This document shows, one piece after another, positions 41,399-49,835 of a DNA stretch of 64,000 nt (position 1 is the stretch's first letter; the number at the start of each line of letters is the position of its first letter). Made by a program: the position numbers and the translations under genes. Location: NCBI RefSeq assembly GCF_028863665.1, contig NZ_JARBFX010000006.1, positions 62,001 to 126,000 on the forward strand, read 5' to 3'. The notes below the pieces were generated by a model, which was not told the DNA's origin, made no database searches, and saw nothing but the letters and a program-made list of their open reading frames with translations. This DNA is from Aquabacter sediminis. GTDB taxonomy: Bacteria; Pseudomonadota; Alphaproteobacteria; Rhizobiales; Xanthobacteraceae.

Positions 41399-42129
41399 GG
41401 TGCCCTGCCCTTTATCTTGGGGCGGCCGGGTGGCGGTTTGCGCGTCTCGCAGGCCTTGTCCTCGCCCTGACGCTTGCGGGCGAAACGATGGCAGCCTCCA
41501 TATCGGGAACGTGCCGGGTGCCAGATATCTATCTGACCTTCGACAGCGTGCTCTCGCGCACCGAACGCCTCATCGACCGGGCCGCGCCGGTGCGCATTCT
41601 GGTCATTGGGCCGGAAATGGGCAAGGCGCCCCTGTCCACCAAGAAGCTGAGCAAGCTGGAGCAGGAGCTGGCGCACCGGCTGCCGGACATTCGCTTCACC
41701 ATCCTCCAGGAACAGGCTGTGCCCGGACTGGCGCGGGAGGATTTCGGACGCATCCGGAACGCCGTCGAACGCACGCATCCCGATCTGGTGGTCTGGCAGG
41801 TCGGCACGGGGGACGCCCTGGCCGGGACCGATCCGGGGGATTTCTCCCGCGCATTGGACCAGGCCGCCCAATGGCTGGAAGGGCGGGACATCGACCTGAT
41901 CCTGGTGGACCCGCCCTTCCTGCCCAATGTGCCGCACGAGGCACGGTATGGACGGATCGTCCAACAGATTGACACGGTGTCGGGCCGCGAGCGCCTGAAC
42001 GTGCTCCAGCAATATGGAGCGACCAACTACCTGTTTTCCTCCCCCCAATCGGGCGCACGGGGGTCCAGTGGGCGCCTGTGCCTGCCGGAACTCCTCGCGG
42101 AAGCCATTTTGCGCTCCGCGACCCGCTAG
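41395..42129 (+). CDS. exported SGNH-hydrolase-like protein
   Basis: A 244-residue protein with a signal peptide (hydrophobic core LAGLVLALTLAGETMA, about 17-32). The alpha/beta core resembles SGNH hydrolases: VRILVIGPEMG is block I-like without a clear GDS serine, DLVVWQVGTGDAL is block III-like, and ILVDPPFLPNVPH-x4-YGRI is block V-like. Catalytic competence is therefore doubtful. The start is placed at a GTG that overlaps the OpgC stop (GTGA). An ATG at 41344 would overlap that gene by 55 bp and is the alternative. Coupling to OpgC suggests a role in acyl modification of a surface glycan. Confidence 0.7.
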   Translation: MRCPALYLGAAGWRFARLAGLVLALTLAGETMAASISGTCRVPDIYLTFDSVLSRTERLIDRAAPVRILVIGPEMGKAPLSTKKLSKLEQELAHRLPDIRFTILQEQAVPGLAREDFGRIRNAVERTHPDLVVWQVGTGDALAGTDPGDFSRALDQAAQWLEGRDIDLILVDPPFLPNVPHEARYGRIVQQIDTVSGRERLNVLQQYGATNYLFSSPQSGARGSSGRLCLPELLAEAILRSATR

Positions 42130-42186
42130 GGGGCCATGGTGGAATCGCCGGAGGCAAGCCGCGCTTGTGCCACCCCCTTGAAACGA

Positions 42187-42213
42187 CTTCGGCCCGCCAA
42201 TGGCGGGCCGAAG
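42187..42213. terminator. bidirectional terminator hairpin between the SGNH-like gene and ppdK
   Basis: A perfect 12-bp stem CTTCGGCCCGCC-AAT-GGCGGGCCGAAG sits between the convergent genes. On the minus strand it is followed by TCGTTTC. No strong T tract follows on the plus strand. Confidence 0.75.
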
Positions 42214-42233
42214 CGATCCGGGAAGGCGTTTGA

Positions 42234-44912
42234 TCAGGCCTGGCTGGCCGCCTTGCGGCCCAGCGCCGCCTGGGCTGCCGCAAGGCGCGCGATCGGCACG
42301 CGGAAGGGCGAGCAGGACACGTAGTCGAGACCCACTTCCTCGCAGAAAGCAACGGAGGCCGGGTCGCCACCATGCTCGCCGCAAATGCCGAGCTTGATGT
42401 CGGGACGGGACTGGCGGCCCCGCTCCACGCCGATCTGCACGAGCTCGCCCACGCCGTCGCGGTCGATGGAGACGAAGGGATCCACTTCCAGGATGCCCTT
42501 CTGAACATAGGGCCCAAGGAAGGTGCCGGCATCGTCGCGCGAGACGCCGAAGCAGGTCTGGGTGAGGTCGTTGGTGCCGAAGGAGAAGAACTCAGCCGCC
42601 TCGGCGATCTCCTTGGCGCGCAGCGCGGCGCGCGGGAGCTCGATCATGGTGCCCACCTGGAAGGTGAGCTTGGCACCGGTCTCGGCCTCGACCTCCTTCG
42701 CCACCTTCTGGATGACGGCGTTGACGATGTCGAACTCCGCCTTGGTGGCGATCAGCGGCACCATCACCTCCGGCACCACCATCTCGCCGGTCTTCTTGGC
42801 GGCGATGACGGCCGCCTCGAAGATGGCGCGGGCCTGCATTTCCGCGATCTCGGGGAAGGCGATGGCAATGCGGCAGCCGCGGAAGCCGAGCATGGGATTG
42901 ACCTCATGCAGTTCCTTGTTGCGGCGGTCGATCCGCTCGATCTCCACCCCGAGGCTCTTGGCCACCTCCTGGGTTTCCGCCTCGGTGTGCGGCAGGAACT
43001 CATGCAGCGGAGGGTCCAGCAGGCGGATGGTGACCGGCAGGCCCTTCATGATCTCGAACAGCTCGACGAAGTCTTCCCGCTGCATGGGAAGCAGCTTGGC
43101 GAGGGCAGCGCGGCGCCCAGCCTCGTCGTCGGAAAGGATCATCTCGCGCACCGCCAGGATGCGGCCCGCATCGAAGAACATGTGCTCGGTGCGGGACAGG
43201 CCGATGCCCTCGGCCCCAAAGGACCGGGCCATGCGCGCGTCGAGCGGGGTTTCCGCATTGGCGCGGATCTTCAGGCGACGCACCTTGTCGGCCCAGCCCA
43301 TAAGGGTGGCGAATTCGCCGGACAGCTCGGGCTGCTGCATCGGCACCTCGCCGGCCAGCACCTGCCCGGTGGAGCCGTCAATGGTGATCACGTCGCCCTT
43401 CTTGAAGGTGCGGCCGGACACGGTGAGCGTCTGGCCGGCATAGTCGATGCGCAGGGCGCCGGCGCCGGAGACGCAGGGCTTGCCCATGCCGCGCGCCACA
43501 ACGGCGGCGTGCGAGGTCATGCCGCCGCGGGAGGTGAGGATGCCCTCGGCCGCATGCATGCCGTGAATGTCCTCCGGGGAGGTTTCCACGCGCACCAGAA
43601 TGACCTTGCGGCCCTGGCCCTTCATGGCCTCGGCCTCGTCGGCGGAGAAGACGATCGATCCGGCCGCTGCGCCGGGCGAGGCCGGCAGGCCGGTGGCCAC
43701 CACGTCACGGGGCGCCTTGGGATCGATGGCGGGATGCAGCAACTGGTCGAGAGCCGCCGGGTCGACGCGGGAGATGGCCTCTTCCTGGGTGATCAGGCCC
43801 TCGCTTGCCAGTTCCACCGCGATCCGGAGCGCCGCCTTGGCGGTGCGCTTGCCGGAGCGGGTCTGGAGCATCCACAGCTTGCCCTTTTCGACCGTGAATT
43901 CCAGGTCCTGCATGTCCCGGTAGTGGTTCTCAAGTGCCGTGGAGATGCGCTCGAACTCCTTGAAGGCCTCCGGCAGCGCGGTTTCCATGGACGGCTTGTC
44001 GGAACCGGCCTCCTTGCGGGCCTTCTCCGTGAGGTCCTGCGGGGTGCGGATACCCGCCACCACGTCCTCTCCCTGGGCGTTCACCAGGAACTCGCCATAG
44101 AGCGCCTTCTCGCCGGTGGAGGGGTTGCGGGTAAAGGCTACGCCCGTCGCCGAGGTCTCGCCCATGTTGCCGAACACCATGGCCTGCACGTTGACCGCGG
44201 TGCCCCAGCTCTCGGGAATGGTGTGCAGGCGACGATAGGTGATGGCGCGCTGGTTCATCCAGGAGCCAAACACGGCGCCGATGGCGCCCCACAGCTGCTC
44301 GTGGGGATCCTGCGGGAAGGGCTTGCCCAGTTCGGACAGCACCTTGGCCTTGTAGTCCACCACCAGCTTCGCCCAGTCGTCGGCGCTGAGGTCGGTGTCC
44401 AAGGTGTAGCTGTTCTGGAGCTTGTAATTGTCCAGCAGCTCCTCGAAGTGGTGATGATCGACCCCCAGCACCACGTCGGAATACATGGTGATGAAGCGGC
44501 GATAGCTGTCATAGGCAAAGCGCCGGTCGCCGGCGAGCTTGGCCACCGCTTCCACGGTCTCGTCATTGAGGCCGAGGTTCAGCACCGTGTCCATCATGCC
44601 CGGCATGGAGGCGCGGGCGCCCGAGCGCACCGACACCAGGAGCGGGTTGGCCGGATCGCCGAACGACTTGCCGGTGAGCGCGCCCACCTTGGCCAGGGCG
44701 ACTTCCACTTCGCCCTTCAGCTCGGCCGGATAGGTCTCGCCGTGGGCGTAATAATAGGTACAGACCTCCGTGGTGATGGTGAAGCCGGGAGGAACCGGAA
44801 GGCCCAGATTGGCCATCTCGGCGAGGTTGGCACCCTTGCCGCCGAGCAGGTTCCGCATGTCGGCTTTTCCTTCGGCCTTGCCGTCGCCGAAGGAGTAGAC
44901 CCATTTCGTCAT
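42234..44912 (-). CDS. ppdK: pyruvate, phosphate dikinase
   Basis: An 892-residue enzyme interconverting pyruvate, ATP and phosphate with PEP, AMP and pyrophosphate. The N-terminal ATP-grasp part has MRNLLGGKGANLAEMANLGLPVPPGFTI near residues 19-46 (described in parts). The swivelling phosphohistidine domain has GGMTSHAAVVARGMGKPCVSG near 463-483. The C-terminal PEP/pyruvate barrel ends with LGICGEHGGDP near 845. The ATG at 44912 gives the conserved TKWVYSFGDG start and is preferred to a GTG at 44936. Length matches the bacterial family. Confidence 0.96.
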   Translation of the reverse strand: MTKWVYSFGDGKAEGKADMRNLLGGKGANLAEMANLGLPVPPGFTITTEVCTYYYAHGETYPAELKGEVEVALAKVGALTGKSFGDPANPLLVSVRSGARASMPGMMDTVLNLGLNDETVEAVAKLAGDRRFAYDSYRRFITMYSDVVLGVDHHHFEELLDNYKLQNSYTLDTDLSADDWAKLVVDYKAKVLSELGKPFPQDPHEQLWGAIGAVFGSWMNQRAITYRRLHTIPESWGTAVNVQAMVFGNMGETSATGVAFTRNPSTGEKALYGEFLVNAQGEDVVAGIRTPQDLTEKARKEAGSDKPSMETALPEAFKEFERISTALENHYRDMQDLEFTVEKGKLWMLQTRSGKRTAKAALRIAVELASEGLITQEEAISRVDPAALDQLLHPAIDPKAPRDVVATGLPASPGAAAGSIVFSADEAEAMKGQGRKVILVRVETSPEDIHGMHAAEGILTSRGGMTSHAAVVARGMGKPCVSGAGALRIDYAGQTLTVSGRTFKKGDVITIDGSTGQVLAGEVPMQQPELSGEFATLMGWADKVRRLKIRANAETPLDARMARSFGAEGIGLSRTEHMFFDAGRILAVREMILSDDEAGRRAALAKLLPMQREDFVELFEIMKGLPVTIRLLDPPLHEFLPHTEAETQEVAKSLGVEIERIDRRNKELHEVNPMLGFRGCRIAIAFPEIAEMQARAIFEAAVIAAKKTGEMVVPEVMVPLIATKAEFDIVNAVIQKVAKEVEAETGAKLTFQVGTMIELPRAALRAKEIAEAAEFFSFGTNDLTQTCFGVSRDDAGTFLGPYVQKGILEVDPFVSIDRDGVGELVQIGVERGRQSRPDIKLGICGEHGGDPASVAFCEEVGLDYVSCSPFRVPIARLAAAQAALGRKAASQA

Positions 44913-45013
44913 CTGGAGATCCCTTGGGGTGGACACGCTTTACAGGAAGACTGCGCGGTTGCTTTAGCTCGCGCGCGCCGCGCCTTCAACTGCACTGTTG
45001 GCGCAGAACGCCC

Positions 45014-45154
45014 TCAATGCGGCACCAAGCCCAGAATCCCGATCAGAATCAGATAGATCGCCACCAGAATATTGAGCAGGCGCGGAAAGAGCAGGATCAG
45101 GATTCCGGCCACCAGGGCGACGATGGGCTGTAGGATCACCAAGTCGACCGTCAT
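45014..45154 (-). CDS. 46-residue DUF3096-type membrane protein
   Basis: A very short hydrophobic protein with two predicted membrane segments (PIVALVAGILILLFP, about 10-24, and NILVAIYLILIGILGLV, about 28-44). This matches the small DUF3096 family seen in many proteobacteria. The ATG at 45154 follows AAGGAGA at 6 bases. Function is unknown. It is encoded just upstream of ppdK on the same strand. Confidence 0.78.
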   Translation of the reverse strand: MTVDLVILQPIVALVAGILILLFPRLLNILVAIYLILIGILGLVPH

Positions 45155-45366
45155 GCGATTTCTCCTTCGAGAGTCGCGGCGCCGCTCCCGGCCTGCCGCA
45201 AAGGTCCCGGCTGGTAAGACGATTGGCGGGCCGATTGGTTCCTGCTTTTCGCCCACGCCTCTCACGCCGCTGTGAAACACCGGCCATTGCAAAGCCATGG
45301 GGGTCTGTGCGGTCATGTGGCTCTCAAGCGAGCTTTGCGCGGGGCTTTGCCAGACGGGGGACGGCC

Positions 45367-46203
45367 ATGGGGTGGAGTGCCGCGATTGCAGCATCACGCA
45401 AGGTCATGCCGGCGCTCGGGACCGCTCTTGGGCTCGCACTCACCGCGCTCGCGGCGACGCCGGCGCTCGCCCAGCCGGAAAAGTGCCCCCGCATGGTGGC
45501 GCAGGCGCCGTTCCGTGTGATTCCCGCGGCCTTCCGTCCCGCCGCAGCGGAGGCTGGAGAGGTGCGGCTGACCTTTGTCGGTCACGCCACCTTCTTGATC
45601 GAGAGCCCGGCGGGCGTGACCATCGCCACTGACTATAACGACTATGTCCGCCCGAACATGGTGCCCATGGTCGTCACCATGAACCGGGCGCACGACACGC
45701 ATTATACCGACCATCCCGACCCGGGAATCGCCCATGTGCTGCGCGGCTGGAACCCTGCGGGAGGCGCAGCGAACCACGAGCTCACCCTGGAAGATGTGTG
45801 GATCCGCAACGTGCCCACCAACATCCGGCAGGGGGCCAGCACCTTCTATGACGGCAATTCCATCTTCGTTTTCGAGGTGGCGGGTCTATGCATCGCCCAT
45901 CTCGGCCACCTCCACCATGTGCTGACGGCCGATCACCTGGAGGCCATGGGACGCATCGACGTGGTACTGGCCCCCGTGGATGGCTCCTATACGCTCGACA
46001 TTGATGGGATGCTGGAAACGCTGAAGGCCATCAACGCACCATTGGTCATCCCCATGCACTATTTCAGCACCTGGGGCCTAGACCGCTTTCTCAGCCGGCT
46101 CAGCCAGGACTATGCGGTGACCCGCTCGGCCTCCCCAACCGTGATGCTTTCCCGCGAGACCTTGCCCGCAAAGCCGACCATCCTTGTGCTGCCGGGCCGG
46201 TGA
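45367..46203 (+). CDS. exported MBL-fold metallohydrolase (UlaG-like)
   Basis: A 278-residue protein with a signal peptide (GTALGLALTALAATPALAQ, about 18-36). The metallo-beta-lactamase-fold domain resembles UlaG/L-ascorbate-6-P lactonase-like enzymes. Motifs are LTFVGHATFLIES near 69, DYNDYVRPNM near 90, the late metal-site CIAHLGHLHHVLT near 177, and PMHYFSTWG near 229. The canonical H-x-H-x-D-H is not obvious, as in other UlaG-like proteins. The ATG at 45367 begins the signal sequence. The substrate is unknown. Confidence 0.82.
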   Translation: MGWSAAIAASRKVMPALGTALGLALTALAATPALAQPEKCPRMVAQAPFRVIPAAFRPAAAEAGEVRLTFVGHATFLIESPAGVTIATDYNDYVRPNMVPMVVTMNRAHDTHYTDHPDPGIAHVLRGWNPAGGAANHELTLEDVWIRNVPTNIRQGASTFYDGNSIFVFEVAGLCIAHLGHLHHVLTADHLEAMGRIDVVLAPVDGSYTLDIDGMLETLKAINAPLVIPMHYFSTWGLDRFLSRLSQDYAVTRSASPTVMLSRETLPAKPTILVLPGR

Positions 46204-46212
46204 TCGCCCGGG

Positions 46213-47379
46213 CTACCCAGCAGAGCCGGCGGCGTAGCCCTCGATCACGTCGAAGGCGCACATGATGTGGTAGAGGCTGCTCGCGCGGCTGGGTTCGGCG
46301 ACCGGTTCGCCCCGCGCATCAATGTGCTCCCACCAAGCCCCGGGCACCGGATGAGCGAAGAAGCGCATCAACCCCCGTGTGGCGCGCGCCGCGCGATCCA
46401 GCGAAGCCTCGCGCTCCCCATCCGTGGATGCGATGGCGGCCATGGCCACATGGGCCTTGATGCGCTCTGTCTGCGGCCAAAGGCGGGCCCGATCGTCGCG
46501 CACGGTCAAGTCAGCATTCAGTTCGTTGAGCGCAAGGTCGCGTTGGGGATCAACCCCATGGGTCTCGGCCAGATCCACCAGCCGGCGCGCTGCCGCCAAG
46601 GCATCGGCTCGCCCTCGCATGGTGCCCCAGCGCGTGAGCAGCCAGGCCCATTCGAACTGGTGGCCGGGCTCCACAACCGAGCCCGCTTTATCGGACAGCG
46701 CCCCCCAGTCGCCGTCATAGAACTCCCGAAGCGCCCCCGTATCCTCGGCCAGGAAGCGGTCGAGGCACAGGCCGGCCACCTCGTCGGCCAGCGCGTCCCA
46801 CTGCGCACCGCCTGCCGTTGCGCGCCAGGCCAGGCTGGCCTCGAAGACGTGCATGTGGGGATTGGCTTTCAGGGGCAAGGTGCGCGGCAAAGCTTCCTCG
46901 AAGCCCCGCTCAGGGTGACGGAACCCGTCCATCCGCGCGCGGATGGCATTCGCATGGGCGAGGAGCGCGGGCGGCCGTTCTCCCACACCATGGGCGGCGG
47001 CAAGGCCGAATAGCACGAAGGCATGGTCGTAGAGGTCGAACTGCCGGCTGAGCGGCCGCCCCCCGGCCTCCACCAGCGGCACGATGGCGCCATCTTCGTC
47101 GAGATGCTGCCGCTCCAGAGCCTCCAGGCCATGGCGCACCACATCCCGGGCCGGGCCCGTCCATCCCCGATGCTCGGCGGTGGCAAAGGAGAAGATCTGC
47201 CGCCCCACCACCCGCGCCCGGCGCGGGTCGTCGGTCGGCTCCCCTTCCGGCGTCAAGCGCTCCACAAATCCACCCGCATTCTGGTCCACGCCCCGATCGG
47301 CCCAAAGCGGCAGCGCGATCTCGAACAGGAAGGAGCGCAGGTCAGTGCGGGCGGCTTCCAATGCGTGGGATACCATCAT
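46213..47379 (-). CDS. AGE-family sugar epimerase/isomerase
   Basis: A 388-residue (alpha/alpha)6-barrel protein of the N-acylglucosamine 2-epimerase family, which also holds mannose/cellobiose isomerases. Typical segments are LWADRGVDQNAGGFVERL near residue 26, RQIFSFATAEHRGW near 65, YDHAFVLFGLAAAHGVG near 115, PHMHVFEASLAW near 172, PGHQFEWAWLLTRWG near 240 with the catalytic histidine, and late LWPQTERIKAHVAMA near 300. It is the promoter-distal member of an all-minus-strand sugar cluster and could recycle or interconvert mannose-type sugars. The reaction is unproven. Confidence 0.88.
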   Translation of the reverse strand: MMVSHALEAARTDLRSFLFEIALPLWADRGVDQNAGGFVERLTPEGEPTDDPRRARVVGRQIFSFATAEHRGWTGPARDVVRHGLEALERQHLDEDGAIVPLVEAGGRPLSRQFDLYDHAFVLFGLAAAHGVGERPPALLAHANAIRARMDGFRHPERGFEEALPRTLPLKANPHMHVFEASLAWRATAGGAQWDALADEVAGLCLDRFLAEDTGALREFYDGDWGALSDKAGSVVEPGHQFEWAWLLTRWGTMRGRADALAAARRLVDLAETHGVDPQRDLALNELNADLTVRDDRARLWPQTERIKAHVAMAAIASTDGEREASLDRAARATRGLMRFFAHPVPGAWWEHIDARGEPVAEPSRASSLYHIMCAFDVIEGYAAGSAG

Positions 47380-47457
47380 GATCGCCTCGTGAGCCTCTCG
47401 CGTCGCCGTTCCGTCACCGCATGACCGGCGCTGGCAGACTGGATCGTGAAATTGGCG

Positions 47458-48669
47458 TTAGAGCGGGGACAGCAGGCCTGCCACAAAGGCATCAAGGTTG
47501 CCGCCAGGGAAGAGATGGCCCTTCACACCTGCTGCCGAAGCAGCCGCAAGGTCACTGTCGCGATCCCCAACCAGGAAACTGCGCTCCACATCCACCGGCC
47601 ATCGCTTCAATAGATCGACCAGCATTCCCGGTTCGGGCTTGCGCCAATCTGAAACCTTTCGAAAGGCCGCAACCGTGCCGTCTGGATGATAGGGACAGAA
47701 CCGCTCGTCATCGAGGAAAGCGCCGACCTCGGCGAGCCCGTCGCGGATGTGGCCACGCACCGCGCGATAGCCCCCCTCATCATACAGCCCCTTGGCAATG
47801 CCGGCCTGGTTGGTCACCACAAAGGCGTAGTAGCCCGCTTGGTTGACCCGCCGCACCGCTTCGCGCGCGCCTTCAACCCACTCGAAGCGGTCCACGCTGC
47901 CCACATGGCCGTGATCCAGATTGAGGACCCCGTCGCGATCAAAGAAAACGGCTGGACGACGACGATGGCTCGGAATTTCCGTTTGCGCCCGCTGATAATC
48001 GTCGGGAATACCGATATCGATGAAGTAGCCGGTCCTCGGCACCCCCCTCAAAGCGCCGCCGTGGGCAAGGCCCGGCAGGACGTCCTGCTCGAGCGAGCAT
48101 TGCGGCGCCAAATGGTCCAAAAGCGCACGGCGGAACAGATACACCCCGGCATTCACGAGGCCCGAACCCGGTGTTTCCGGCCTGGCTGAGAAGTCGGTGA
48201 CGCGATCCTCATTCATCTCCACCACGCCGAAGCGGCCAGTATCTTCAAGGATACGCAAGCTCAGAACCCCGGTGGCGTCTGGAGATGCCGCGGCGCAGTC
48301 GGACAGGTCCGACAACAGCACATCAAACCAGGAATCGCCGTTCAGCAGAAAGAAGACGTCGTCCAGGTGCTCCCGTGCATGCCAAAGCGCGCCCCCGGTT
48401 CCGGCTCGGTCCGGTTCGACGCACACATCCACCTTAAGGTCGAGGTGAAGGCGCACGGGAAGATCGGCGGCCATGGCCCGGATTTGCTCGGATTCAAAAG
48501 CCGCAAGCAGCACGATGCGCTCGACGCCCTGACGCGCCACCTCCTCGACGAGGATCTCCAGAAAGGGACGCCCCGCCACCGGCAGGAGCGGCTTGGGGCA
48601 TCTTGCGGTCAGTTCGCCAAGACGCGTGCCGAGACCTCCGCACAGGATCGCCGCCTGCTTCACGCGCAT
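47458..48669 (-). CDS. HddC-like nucleotidyltransferase fused to GmhB-like phosphatase
   Basis: A 403-residue bifunctional protein. Residues about 5-232 form a sugar-1-phosphate nucleotidyltransferase, with AAILCGGLGTRLGELTARCPKPLLP, FLLNGDSWFD near 107 and GLVNAGVYLF near 170. Residues about 238-403 form a HAD phosphatase of the D-glycero-D-manno-heptose 1,7-bisphosphatase type, with FFDRDGVLNLDHGHVG (Asp244, Asp246), VVTNQAGIAKGLY, a CPYHPDG zinc-loop remnant and FLVGDRDSDLAAA. In the GDP-heptose pathway these two steps are consecutive (GmhB then HddC), so the fusion is logical. It lies 34 bp downstream of the hddA-like kinase gene. Confidence 0.86.
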   Translation of the reverse strand: MRVKQAAILCGGLGTRLGELTARCPKPLLPVAGRPFLEILVEEVARQGVERIVLLAAFESEQIRAMAADLPVRLHLDLKVDVCVEPDRAGTGGALWHAREHLDDVFFLLNGDSWFDVLLSDLSDCAAASPDATGVLSLRILEDTGRFGVVEMNEDRVTDFSARPETPGSGLVNAGVYLFRRALLDHLAPQCSLEQDVLPGLAHGGALRGVPRTGYFIDIGIPDDYQRAQTEIPSHRRRPAVFFDRDGVLNLDHGHVGSVDRFEWVEGAREAVRRVNQAGYYAFVVTNQAGIAKGLYDEGGYRAVRGHIRDGLAEVGAFLDDERFCPYHPDGTVAAFRKVSDWRKPEPGMLVDLLKRWPVDVERSFLVGDRDSDLAAASAAGVKGHLFPGGNLDAFVAGLLSPL

Positions 48670-48703
48670 GCCTGTCCCCCACCTTGGCCAGCTTCGTCCA
48701 ACA

Positions 48704-49744
48704 TCAGAACTGCCAAGTCTCGCACCCGCGATGGGTGAACTTCACCGGGCTGGAGGATGCCCCTGCCCGTCCGAGCACATCCAGCAAGCGATAGCGATGC
48801 TCGGGATGCACCAGAAAGAACATGAAGCCGCCACCGCCAGCCCCGGAGACCTTCCCCGCCAGAGCCCCATTGTCCTTGGCGAGGGCCACGAGCTCATGGA
48901 TCCGATCGGTGGAAATGCCATCCGCCGTCCTCTGCTTGGCCTGCCAGGACGCATCGAGGATTTCGGCCATGCGATCGATCTGCCCCAGCAGCAGCGCCCG
49001 CTTCATCTCCGCCGCATCGGCCTTGAGTTGGTGCATCGCGTCGATGGTCTTGGTCGAATGCGCGTTCAGGCCTGCCGTCTGCCGGTCGATGATGGCAGCC
49101 GAGCTGCGCGAGCGGCCGGAAAAGCAGACGACGAGCGAGGATTCCAATTCATTGTTGACGGCTTCGCGCACACGCAACGGATTTACGATGACCCGGTCGC
49201 CAGCGAGGAACTCGATATAGTTGATGCCGCCGAACGCCGCCGCATATTGGTCCTGCCGGCCACCCGACAGGCCGAGATCGATGCGCTCGATCTCATAGGC
49301 GAGGTGGGCGACATCGTAATCACCGAGCGGGGCACCGAGGATGGCTCGCATGCCATTCACCAGCGCCACCACGAGCGCGGAGGATGAGCCAAGCCCAGAA
49401 CCGGCCGGCGCATCCACCGTCGTCCGTATGGTCAGTGCGAGGCGACGCCCGTCGTTGAACTCCCGGATCATGCGTTCATAGACGCCCCGATGAAGCAGCA
49501 GGGCGGCGCCATCGAGAGGCGAATCCAGGTCAAAGGTCTCAACCACGCCCGTGTCATCGGACTCAAAGACGATTTTGTTGTCGTCCCGTGGCAGGAAGGA
49601 CGCGAACGCATAGCGGTCCACGGTGACGTTGAGGACCGCGCCTCCAAAATCATCGCAGTACGGGGAAAGATCCGTGCCGCCACCTGCTAGTCCAAGGCGC
49701 AGCGGTGCGCGGGCGCGCGTCCGCCGGAAGGTTTTCGAGTACAT
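48704..49744 (-). CDS. hddA: GHMP kinase, D-glycero-alpha-D-manno-heptose-7-phosphate kinase-like
   Basis: A 346-residue GHMP-superfamily kinase. The N-terminal RAPLRLGLAGGGTDLSPYCDDFGG covers about residues 12-35 (in parts). The ATP motif DAPAGSGLGSSSALVVAL is near 113-130, DLGLSGGRQDQYAAAFGG near 158, and the C-terminal GKVSGAGGGGFMFFL near 300. This pattern is that of HddA, which phosphorylates heptose-7-phosphate at O-1, though fucokinase-like relatives exist. The ATG at 49744 is chosen because the family N-terminus begins there; upstream in-frame residues are not conserved. Together with the HddC-GmhB fusion it supports a GDP-heptose route. Confidence 0.85.
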   Translation of the reverse strand: MYSKTFRRTRARAPLRLGLAGGGTDLSPYCDDFGGAVLNVTVDRYAFASFLPRDDNKIVFESDDTGVVETFDLDSPLDGAALLLHRGVYERMIREFNDGRRLALTIRTTVDAPAGSGLGSSSALVVALVNGMRAILGAPLGDYDVAHLAYEIERIDLGLSGGRQDQYAAAFGGINYIEFLAGDRVIVNPLRVREAVNNELESSLVVCFSGRSRSSAAIIDRQTAGLNAHSTKTIDAMHQLKADAAEMKRALLLGQIDRMAEILDASWQAKQRTADGISTDRIHELVALAKDNGALAGKVSGAGGGGFMFFLVHPEHRYRLLDVLGRAGASSSPVKFTHRGCETWQF

Positions 49745-49835
49745 GCGACGCCCCCAGAATCCAACATCAGACCTGCCCAACCCCTCAGCACGTGCGCGCC
49801 TGGGCAAGCATTTAAGCCCCAACCCCAAGCAACAA

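Noticed and set aside
42372..45056. Very long open frame (894 residues) on the plus strand opposite ppdK, and similar long mirror frames opposite groEL, lepA, tsaD and the 5-oxoprolinase gene.
   Set aside because: High-GC coding DNA with strong codon bias leaves stop-free antisense frames. The products are His/Gly/Arg-rich with no domain motifs, while the opposite strand encodes an unmistakable conserved enzyme in each case.
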